Source of the DNA: Litomosoides sigmodontis
Taxonomy: Eukaryota; Nematoda; Chromadorea; Rhabditida; Onchocercidae
Reading direction: 5' to 3'
Length of the DNA stretch: 64,000 nt
Assembly: GCA_963070105.1 (NCBI GenBank)
Contig: OY718803.1
Coordinates: 3,392,507-3,456,506, forward strand
Below the pieces are notes generated by a model, which was given only the letters and a program-made list of their open reading frames with translations, was not told where the DNA came from and searched no databases. The translations under genes were made by a program, and so were the position numbers. Position 1 is the stretch's first letter. Each line of letters starts with the position of its first letter. Positions 39,442 to 51,607 of this stretch are shown here, piece by piece.

Positions 39442-42400
39442 TTACGTGCGAATGATTGCCAGAACTAGGAACATAGTTTGCCAAATTAGTGATGGTAACC
39501 TTGCAAACGAGCACGCATTAGTGTTCACCTTCACGCGGTTGATTTGTGACACTTCTGAAATATTCATAACTTATTAAGTGTGAAATAAATTCACTACGTA
39601 AAGTGTTAATACGTAAATATGCGTAGATGGTAGGCGTTGCACTACTCAAACATTAATTTTAATAATCTGATGCTTAAACATTAGTCAATGACAATTTAAG
39701 TTCAACGAGTGTTTTCTTTTCAAATGCGGCAGACATTAACTGCAAAATTCATTTGCAAATAATTTTTGATTTTTTGAATCGTTCAATTTCACCATGGCTC
39801 ACTCGAGTGTTTCCAATTTCAACAATGGAATTTATCAGAAACGATGTGCGCAACACTGCAGACTTTTAAACTTCCTGCACCTTCCTTATCAGCAATAACG
39901 TAATTCTCTTTCGCTTATCGCCCCTTATCACTTCTTCTATCAGTCACTTAAGTTATAATTAACGACACGTTGTTAATATAAAACGCTGTTGAGAATACCA
40001 CGTTTGATTTACTCCACACAAACCACAGTTTGCTCAAAGACATACGTTCCGTAATGAACTGGTAGTGAGCGTAGAAGCCGGTAGCATCAAAGATATCATT
40101 CGAACGAAACAACATCCGGAAATAGTTCGATTCACTAAAAATTGAATCCTTTGGACAAATCTGACCGCAATAGCGACGATTGGTGCGATCCTGAGTTTGG
40201 TAGTTACTAAATAGCACGTAATCACTGTGCGTACTATCATCGCACCTGAAGCGAATGTCTAGTATTCGAGAAGTGCGCTGTTACTTTTATAAGAATTTAA
40301 TAAAGAAAGTGAGTGTCGGAAAACATGAAACAAATTTGCTTGAGACTTTAGAAATTCAATGAGACAGTCGTCAGTTAATTAACAAAGGAAATGGTTACAG
40401 GTTGTATAACATGTGTTCAGATGTGATCAGTTCTATACCACAAAGGCAATTAAAGCTTCATCATCTGATGCTAACATAACCTTTGATCCGTTTCCACTCC
40501 TCTCTGCTACACGTATCCTTTGTTTCAAGCTAACAACCTTAATCTTCAAATTTCTCACTGAAGTTAAAATTCCTCCCCTTACATTTAATTTCACTCGCAA
40601 TCCAACTCTAAATTAGTCTTGATAATTAATTAGAACACTCCCACTCACACCTATGCGTCTATACTTTTAAGCATGCTTTTTCAACTTCAACAAATTCTTT
40701 ACTGCTTCACTACTCATCCGCCACCACCACAACAACAGTGGCATCTATCACCATAACATTCGCCATATGCTTTATCACTACATTATCGTTGCAAACATCG
40801 TTAATTACATTAATTACTGTTGCTCCTACTCACTACTCCGATCACACTGTACTGCTTCTACCTCTACAAACTCTAAAAAGGTATTTGAAATTTCAATCAT
40901 CATATACTGTTCCTTTGCTTGCTCTTTCATTGCTATTGAAATTGACCTAACACAATTTAAAATCCCGATGAATGCTCCAGAAATTTTAATTCTTCGTGGG
41001 TCTAAAAATGAACTACTGCGAAGAAGAAAAAGTAGATGATATTTGAGAACTCACGTGGCCAGTCCTTCCACATCGAAATATTCGAAGTGTATAGCAACGA
41101 TTTGCTTCTCAGTTCCGTGAAATATGTAATGGCAGTCAGTGTTGCGCGGATAATACCCTGGATGATTGGGAGAGAAAATATCACCTGAACTGCGTCGGGA
41201 TGAGTTAAACTCATAGTGACAGGCTGAAATGCAAATAATTATTGTATCTCAAAGAGAAGCGCATTCGCTATCACTTCTCATACCATTAATTTCACGTTAC
41301 ACTGGTTGATCGTTAGGATGATCCTTGCTCTTAATAGTACTATCTTGACTTACGGCACGCTTAATGTAGTGGTAGATGACTTATGAAATGCGGAACAACA
41401 CCCAACCATAATAGGGAGTGTCAAGAAACCGGTTTTACTCACGTTTCTCATCACTATCGTCGGTCGTCGTCCTCCTACGTGAAGTGTCCAGCTTGAATGG
41501 ACGGAGAATGTGCAACGTAGCAAGAATACTGTCAGGAAGACTTCACGTGAAGCGCAAAAGTGCAAAAGTAGGGAAAAAGGATTCAATAACGGAAAAAACT
41601 CACTGAAATCATTTCTTATTTCGGCATTCATTTCTGATAGCCCTAAATCTGATCGAAAGTGATATTTCAGTACAAATCCGAAATTTCCAGCTTTAGCCAA
41701 CATTTGCCTGGTCGCTCGCGTAGATCGAACAACGTAATCCAAAGTTAATAAATTTTTGGCAGACATCAGTCGAGGAGGTATTTCACTACCACAAAAGTCT
41801 TCGATTCGAGACATGCGGGTACCAATTAGGACATGAGCTGATAAATGATCCATTTCATCGCATCTGCAAAATACTGTTCAGCAAGCATCAGCTCAAGCAA
41901 TGTAAGCCTATTTGTCCATCCAAATACATTATTCTCTTTTGGTTTTGCCCTTTTTAAAGACCACTCGGCGATTTAAATTGATAAATGGTAGTGAAATTAA
42001 AATAAAGGCATCCTATTCCTAAATAAGTGACATTTCAAACTCAAGTGTGCTCGGCTGACGTGGAACAATCTGTAGCTCATTTATACATCCCTCAATTTCA
42101 ATTAAAGGATCAATCATAAGCAAAAATGAAGTGGCAGCTTAATCTTGCTGCTACTGACCCACCTGTTAGTAGCATTATTTAAATTAGGCATCTGTGCGTA
42201 CAAGTTGAAATAGAGGAAGGTAATTTGAACTCTTTCAGTAGCACTACCCATAAATAGAAATTGGCATCTGAACGGGTCATCGTTATTCACGTAGTGTGTT
42301 GAATTGAGAATACCTGATATACCGGCAGACAACGGTGAATTATTATCAACTACTGAGGGTGAAGTGATCCTTACTGGACAAGGTTTGCCTGAAAGCACTA

Positions 42401-42584
42401 CGATAAATCCATCTCATGCATTTTAACTTAAAAGGCAAACAGTTGAAAAGTTTAGAATGAAATAGAAATATGAAAAAAAAATTTTTTTTAAGAATTACTA
42501 ATGAACTTACTTACCATTACTTCCAAATGTCGTCATAAATAATGTAAGGAAGAAGGCAGAAAGCTTCTTACAATCTACTTTCAT
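39442..42584 (-). CDS. CUB-domain protein, secreted or membrane-anchored (two CUB domains)
   Basis: Six exons on the - strand: 42584-42515, 42388-42163, 41863-41604, 41223-41055, 40245-40046 and 39554-39442; 1,038 nt (345 aa). [20 protein letters not shown] is a good signal peptide. The first CUB domain runs from [11 protein letters not shown] to GFVLKYHF. The second starts CHYEFNSS, has the classic [19 protein letters not shown] and ends GFYAHYQF. After it comes a short linker and a hydrophobic end, [18 protein letters not shown], with almost no cytoplasmic tail, which suggests a GPI-anchor signal or a terminal membrane segment. CUB proteins of nematodes (SOL-1, SOL-2, LEV-10) act as auxiliary or clustering factors for ion channels, but I cannot match this one to any of them. 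It lies 167 bp after a second CUB gene on the same strand and may be linked to it. Confidence 0.72.
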
Positions 42585-42751
42585 CCCTTAATTCACAAAA
42601 ATAACTCTTATGAAGCTAAAAGCATACTTTCATGAAAAAAACAAGATTTAGATGAAGAGAGAAAGAGAGAGAGGGAGAGCGAGAGAGAGAAGTAATCGAT
42701 GAGTTTCAAGGAAAGTTTGAGAGTGATGAATGGTGCATTAATGGAAGCAAC

Positions 42752-45287
42752 TCAATTGAACCAAATTTCATTACTTTGAACATCGATGATAGCTGAAGAG
42801 AACATGGAGTGATGATGAGAGGGAGAGAGGGAAAACGATGAATGAGTCAAACGTGGGGCCAACCGATTGTTGTTTCCATCTGGCAAATACTTGAATGAAA
42901 TATGAAAGCCACGAGCCTGAAAAACTGAAAAACGTCTTCTTCACGTTAGAAAATCACCTTTTTTCCTCTTTCAATGATTTTTCAAATAATTTTTTGAAAT
43001 GACGTACCAAATGGATTGTTTTGTTTTCCAAATGAAACATATGAAATTTAAATTTCAAGTAAAAAGAAATCATTAAATCATTTCTGTTTGGTGTAATCCA
43101 TTCAGTGGGCGCAACGTAAATGAGATGAATATTAAGTGATTGAATTCAATAAGTTAACGTAAACTTAAGCTTTTTCCTCGGAAGCTTTTTTTTTCTGCTT
43201 ATCGGAGAAGGTAATTTCTTCTCTGCAAACTGCAATGTATTGCTTTTTGTAAGCTTTCGCCAAGTGCACTAAAATTCTTTACATCCATGCTATGTTCTTG
43301 TCACTATCGCTATCACTGTCAGAGAAGTGTTTAGCATACACTTCGCTTTCATTTTAATACCACTAAATGAAGTGAAGTGCAAGTCGTTGTTGCATATTTC
43401 ACGGCTTTTCAGGAAATCATTTCAATTTTAACATCAAATCAGTTAAATGAGAGAGAATTCGCCCCGTCCCTCTCTTCCTTTCCCTCTCCCTCTCCCTCTC
43501 CCTCTCCCTAAATGAGCAATGAAAATGTTTGCTTGCTTTTTTTTTTCTGTCTGTATGTGTCTCAAACATATGCACTATCAATCACCGTTGTCAAAATTTC
43601 TATCCAACACCAAATCCCTTGCATGAATATCATTATCAAAATACTCTTATCAGTCTTCCTCTTCCATTCGCTTTTTTTTTCCTCGTCCACTACCGTAAGC
43701 CGCCTCATTTTAGCAAATAGTAAATTTTGAAATTTTTTCTTCCCACACAACTCCACTCGCATTTTCCGCTAAACTACTCCATTTAATCCTATTTTTTTAT
43801 TTTTGGTTGCAATAAAAATGAAAGGAAAGATTGCAAAAATAAAACTTCAAAAGTAATAGCAATTGTTTTGATAGGAATAAATTTGACTAAATTTCAAATA
43901 TAATTAATTATTGTCACAGTTCTTTCACTCACTTTTACAATGTTATTGTTGTTACTGTGAAATTCAATAACATATCCATGCGTTGTCTGAATTTCATACG
44001 GTGGCATTGAGTCGTAGCAGAGTTTTTCAATGTGAATCTTAATAATTCTCATATCACTTTGGTATGTTTGGAAATTTCAAAATGTACGCAAACATAAGAG
44101 TTCCTCTCTCTCTCTCTCCCGTTCGCTCTTTTCGCTTTGTTTTTTTCTGTTCAGTCCTCCCCCTAAATTAATTTCAATTATTGAATATTTTCTACATCGG
44201 TGAAATCTGTGAGGAAAGAGATGCTTCCCTTACCTTCGGATACATTTGATAGATATCAATGAAGTCCTCATGGCAAGCATAACGCCTTAGGTTAAGGTAC
44301 TCGAGGGCGATCACCAAAGTGAATTGTGAACGAGGTGCCAAGTAGTAAGAGCAATTGGCGGTGGTGGGATAAAAGTATGGGTAGTTGGGTGAGAATAAAT
44401 TACCGCTTAAGGTAGCAACAGTTACACGAAAACGACAGGGCTGTATTTCAATGGCATCCGAAACGAATCGTCCTGAAAAGTTAATTAGAGGGAAGTTACT
44501 AATGACTAATGACTGCTTCAACACTACTCCCTTTCTCTCTCTCTCTGCAATATTACTAATTAACTTTTCAGAACCTAATTAACGGAGTGGAAGGCAGAAG
44601 CAATGGTTACCTTTGGGAATGAGATTGTAAGTACCATGGAAACCTTTGGAAGTAGCCGATAATTGCACGTGGAATATGAGATATCTCGTGTGGGAGTAGA
44701 ATGTTTGCGCAACTTCGATCTTGAAAACACGTACCTGATAGGAGGGTATGTGACAGGCAAAGCAATACGTGTATGCAAGGAATATTCATTTACCTCTGTG
44801 GCGCAGAATTCACCGCTATGTGCGGTTCCTTCATCAATTAGTCCATTCGGTGTAGCATCGAATAGCCTTAAATATTCATTACATCTAAATTGTTAACGTG
44901 CAAAATCAGTTCCATATTGATTACCTACCGGTGAAGCCGCGGTGCAAGATGAAAATAATCGAATGTCACTTCAACAATGTACCCAACCGGAGCTACAAAT
45001 TTATACAGTAAACATAGAAATGAATTTTCAGGAAGTACAGGCAATGTCCACGACGATGATGATGATGACGACAATGGGATTTCTGGAAAATTCGGTGACT
45101 GGAAAATACCAGTGGAATTAAACTGCACACAGCGGCAACTGGCAATTGAGGTGTTTGTTGAAGGTATGAAAAGTAACAAGTAAAAATACGGTATGATGGA
45201 AGGGATACAATAAACTGTAAGTCTACCAGATGATATAATGCGTGTAGAAGTAATACTAACGCCATAAGCTTCTCCGCGTCCTATCAT
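42752..45287 (-). CDS. Second CUB-domain gene, two CUB domains, 5' and 3' ends uncertain
   Basis: Six exons on the - strand: 45287-44929 (or starting at an acceptor at 45138), 44884-44794, 44734-44611, 44472-44234, 44037-43933 and 42916-42752; 1,083 nt (360 aa) if the ATG at 45287 is used. The N-terminus contains SIIPYFYLLLFIPSTNTSIA, a plausible signal sequence after a rather long n-region. The first CUB domain includes NSTGIFQSPNFPEIP and FDYFHLAP and closes with GFHGTYNLI. The second has TLSGNLFSPNYPYFYPTTANC, the acidic CHEDFIDIY strand and closes with GFHISFKYLP. The last exon runs to a stop at 42752-42754 and its final third is low-complexity (Ser/His-rich), so the true end may be a splice donor. 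A CCCTCT-type repeat (about 43478-43508) lies in the last intron. Function unknown. Confidence 0.6.
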
Positions 45288-45581
45288 TTGCTATAATTCT
45301 TTGTTGAAATCTTCAAGTCCGATCGTTGTAAGTTGTAAATAATAGTAAAAGACATTTCAGGTCTTCTACTATTCACCACTGCAATTAAATATTTAATATT
45401 TCAGCTTGCAACGCATGAAGCAGTTTGCTCGATCTCATCACTTCTTCTTTCGCATCAAAATATCCTGAACCTGAAGTCCACTTCACAGTCCAATAAGCGT
45501 GAAACGACGTGCAATAAATTGAAGAAGTAAGGCACAGTTACTTAGAGATTCTAAACTGAACTATAAACTGGAAATCATACG

Positions 45582-45614
<33 letters not shown>

Positions 45615-45706
45615 TCATGCAGACACGGATGTTCCACAATTGTGCGCTCACAATCGTCCGTCCGTTAGTGTTCATTTGATGGCTTCAAGCATATATGCAC
45701 ATGTGA

Positions 45707-45739
<33 letters not shown>

Positions 45740-45952
45740 TTGATGCATGTGCTATTAGGTCTGAAAAAGAGCAGTGAAATTTGCGAGAGATAGGATAGGG
45801 ATGGGCCTGAAAAGAGATGTGAGGGAGCGTTAGCAGCAAACTCCCTCTCTGAAATTCCTAATTAGCTTTTGTATTGTGAGGTGACAGGGAGAGGATTGAG
45901 GAGCGGAAGGGCTTAGCTTGCATTTGTTGGAAGCGAATTAACCATCCTCTTG

Positions 45953-45994
45953 TCCGGTACAATTACTGAAGTATCCGGTACAATTCCTGAAGTA
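45953..45994. repeat. 21-bp tandem duplication
   Basis: Two adjacent copies of tccggtacaattactgaagt plus one base differ by a single A/C change. Confidence 0.85.
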
Positions 45995-46743
45995 ACGTCT
46001 TGACAGCTACGTAAGAGAGATAGATGTTATCAATGCTATTTTATCATTATCATTAATTTGCAAGTTGCTACTGCAGCAGCACTGTCCGCCCATTTCAATG
46101 CAAAATTCACCTGGTAGGTTGTAATTCATTTCCTCCTTCTTCACACTATCACCAAGCAATTCATTCATCGAATCATCCAAGCTAATTTTTTTATTCTTCA
46201 AAAAAATGATGGAAGGTATCGTGCAAGCTTAAAGAGTGTTGCAAGCAAATTTTTGTGATCGATCAGACTTATGCGGTGTTCCTCTTTTGTTTCGAAAAAT
46301 AATTCTTTTTGAAATGATAAAAGGAAATGAGACGACGATTGAAGACGACAGATGAATGAAGCGGAATGGCTAGCAATGCTGTGGAAAAGTGACGTTGAGG
46401 CACGATGGTCTAGCGCTGAAGACGGAATCATATTTAATATCTAAATCCTTTATCAGCAACGATCTCATTAATTTACATCTCCGATAAATTCGTTCAAATT
46501 AGATGAAAGCAATTGTAAATTTAATTCCCACAAGTCCCAATTAACAGTTGAACAACGAAATCTTCACGTGCTTTCCTTTTTTGTTTCATTTCACGTACGT
46601 AACTGTTGAATGCTACGCTATAAATCGCTGTAAGCGATGATGAAAAAGAACTCGCTTCGAAAGGTAACAAATTGAAATTGAATTTTTCCACTGTTACTAT
46701 TACTTTACCTCCTTACTTATCGCATTATAACACAGTGAACTCC

Positions 46744-48198
<1,455 letters not shown>

Positions 48199-48481
48199 AT
48201 CACTCCTCATTCTTCAGCGAAGTCTACTGCACTCGATGATTCTGCGCAAGACAGGTAGCTTCCGGCATGCATGATTCCACTGATTCCATTCATCTACTCC
48301 CAGATATCACGATTTTGATGGAATGACTGAAAAGTGCTGAGGATAAGGAAGTCTTAAAGCAAAAGTAAGCATGAGACTGAAATTTCTAGGAAAGGAAACG
48401 TTAACTTGCTGCTCAATTACTTTGTGAGTAGTAAGCCTTTCATAGCGTCCTGCTCACATGCACACCCATCTCGCTGTATAT

Positions 48482-48530
48482 GTGGCGTGGCGTTGCGTGG
48501 CGTGGCGTGGCGTGGCGTGGCGTGGCGTGG
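48482..48530. repeat. GTGGC pentanucleotide minisatellite
   Basis: About ten tandem GTGGC units with one T-for-G change in the third copy. The tract is G-rich and contrasts with its AT-rich surroundings. Confidence 0.9.
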
Positions 48531-51500
48531 ATGTACTTTCATACTCACTTGAAAGACTTTAAAGCTCTTCCAAGTATTAGAGACGTGCAAAAAGCATAAA
48601 AGTAGCAGGCGGAGTGGACAAGTGGGCAGAATGAGAAGACAGGAGCATTCGTTGGATGCAATGAGATTACGGATGGCAGAAGCAGGAGTGCCAGCCAACT
48701 TTGCTAGGCTATCTTACCTGTTCCATATCGCCTGACGTGATGTTGCTGTGCTGGAAAAGCCCTCTTCTGGAATCAAAATCCGGAATGTCTTTTCACTCAA
48801 TGATATGTTTGAAACGTGTTTGTGTTCATGTTGCCTTAGAAAACTACATGTATGCTCTTCCACTTATTTCTCACTTTTAAAATTTAACATTAAAAGTGCA
48901 CGTGAAATCGATACAATCAATCTTCTGGGCAGTATTGGATGGAAAAGGGTATGATTTCGAGAGACGGATGTGTGTGTGTGTGTGTGTGTGTCATTTGACC
49001 TTGAAGGGTACGGCATCTTTGCTAGGAATTTCTGGGAGTTTTTTTGCACGATCTCTTGCAAGCCCATTTCACGCACTCTAGCGTGATCGATGATCAACGA
49101 CAACTGACGGGTACCTTCGTCACGTGCTCATCCATTTGCAGCAACCTCCTTCCGCTATATCCTCCAATTTGACTCCTTTTGCACTTGCTCACTTTTTCGA
49201 ACACTCAAAACATTCTTAGTCGATGAAAGGGGAAGGGGGAGAGAGGGAGAGGGAGAGTGGGAGAAGGGTACAGGTGATTGATTACAGTGGTGGACATGAT
49301 TAAGGTTAGCAGGATAGAGATGTTGTGGATAGTGTAACTGCAGTACGACCGCACTGCATGCTTCCAATGCGACAAAAAGCATGAAGAATGAATGGTAATT
49401 TAGGGTGGGCAAGGCAAGGTGATGACGAGGGAGGTCCGGTATACCAGTGGAGTGGACGAGGGCTACACATAAAGCGGTGAGTTTCTGTCCTCTCGTAGGT
49501 TCCGCCATCCTCGAGCTAATTATTGCACTACCTCCACCACTCCTCTCTTTGCAAAATCGCTCTGGTCAGCTCATCCGCACTGATGACAAATCGGTGGTCG
49601 CCATCCGTTACCATTCACTCATTCATTCCAAGGGAGAGGGCAGGAGGAGGAGTGCGGTGCGGTAGAAGAGGGAGAGGTGTCGAGTGGCATGTAGCAAGCA
49701 TCCCTGCCATCCATCCTCTCTCTTCCCCTCTCCCTCTCTCTCGCACAGAGCGTCGTTTGCGACGCTACCCGTATGAGGAGGTAGGTTTCTGCTGTCGTTG
49801 TCGTCGTCGTTGTAATTGTCGCAGGTGATGTATGTCCGTTATGCGTAAGCTATCGGTAGCTCACACTACTATACTACTTCCCCCTCCCTGCTCTGCTCTC
49901 TTCATTTTACCTTCGTTATTATGCATTATTATTACTATTATTATGTACGTTTGACGTCATTGATTCCCTCTCTCTCTCTCTCTCTCTCTCGTTCTCCCAA
50001 TATCATTCGTATCTCGCAGTGGCGGGTCACTCTCTTCTCCTCTCTCTCTCTCTCTTCCATAGAGGCAGATAACTGGCCCTGACAGACAAGAGCGGCAATG
50101 TGATGATATATGTATATGATCTTGGACAAACGCACATCATCGTATATCGCACTTCTCATGTGTCATTTGACGGTCCCACTGTCCACACAGTCTTGTAGCA
50201 ACATTGCCGTCGGAGGGTGGAGGGTCAGATGTTTCACCTCTTATTATTCCTAGTTTTTGCGTCTACTCACGTATGTCCTATCGTTCACGTATGTGTCATA
50301 GGTGTATTGTTTGGTGAGTAGATTAGTGTGCTCCGTACATAGTGCGTGCGTATGCAAGTGCATGCGCGTACGTATTGTGTGTGTGTGTGTGTGTGTGTGC
50401 GTAGGCATATGTGCGCGTATGCATTTGGGGATATGTGCACGTGGGCGTGCATGTATGTGGATGGATGTTCACTGCATTTATGATGGACGTTATTTACTTG
50501 CGTATGATGATAGCTCATCTAATCATCTCTCACTTTACGTGCAATATTTCAGATTCGTCATAGCGTTGGCAGTTCCTGCATGGGATGGAAGATATAAGGC
50601 GTGAGCACAAATGATTCGACCAAAATGATATATTATCAGCTGGCTCTCTCACGCTCCATTACCAATCTGGAAATTGGAGTGCACATTCGTGGTACCTAAA
50701 TTTTCCTTTCCCTTCCCCGTCTGAATTCGCGATATCTCCCCGATTGATCATGAACGTGTGTCTCTCGCTCTATTCAACTTGCTTGCAATTTATTTGAGTA
50801 CATGCGCCCCATGTCCAGTTTGAATTAACTACTACTGTTTCATTGAAAAATTAGCAGGAGATAAGAGGCTCCTTCGTCATTGGTATCAGTGAGAAGTAAC
50901 CTACCTCAAGTATACGGGGATCAACTTATCATGAATCGCGGAACAGTTCGCATATCAGCGAGCCTGTTCTCTGTGTTTGTGGAAGGAGCGAACTCTTAGC
51001 TAATTTAATCCGACAGTTAGCGAATCTCCCTTACAATTTTGTTAGTCCCTCTCTTTCTCTCTCCCTACCGCCATTTTCAAGTGTGCGACCCGCAGTCCTC
51101 CTGTTTCTGTGCTGGTCCACATTTGCACAGTGCATATGCATGCCTCTTCCCTATCCTCGTGGTCAGTGAGCAAGATGATAATTTGCATACCTACAGCATT
51201 GTATGTAAATTTATAATAGTGGCAAGTTGAATATATTTTATGAAATGAATTTGTTTCTAATTCAAATACTGTAACAATTGGCGTAAGTTAGGGGATAGTC
51301 TGCGTTGATTAAGCGTGTATAACGTTATCATAATGTGACGTCATCGTTGTGACAGTGAATCAGTGGCGAGATGTATTTACAGGATGGTACAATTGTTGTT
51401 TCATTGCTCATTATTGTCGGTATCATTGGCACTATCATCGTTATTAGAATTATTTGTTACGCCTATCACAGCTTTTGCCCAACTGCACGCTAAATTCGTC

Positions 51501-51607
51501 CACGTATTGTTCAGCAAACAACAGCGATATCAGCAGCAGTTTTACTATTATCTCGACAACAGTTATCATTTGCAGTAATTAGCCTAACGTCAACTATGGT
51601 CTGAAAG

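Noticed and set aside
39336..39464. 42-codon - strand frame after a tag acceptor (starts [12 protein letters not shown])
   Set aside because: It would need a phase-0 upstream exon, but the CUB exons here end in phase 1 or 2; probably chance open sequence in the 3' UTR.
41158..41184. Apparent 27-bp intron with gt...cag ends in the CUB gene
   Set aside because: It is too short to splice, and reading through gives [19 protein letters not shown], the typical CUB sequence.
44117..44233. Alternative upstream start for the CUB exon ending at 43933
   Set aside because: Longer versions hit a stop or break phase; only the attaag acceptor before 44037 keeps the frame.
46007..46201. 64-codon - strand frame with a CCC cluster upstream of the CUB genes
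   Set aside because: The frame begins at a non-ATG codon, has no CUB, LDLa or other known motif, and no junction supports joining it to 45138.
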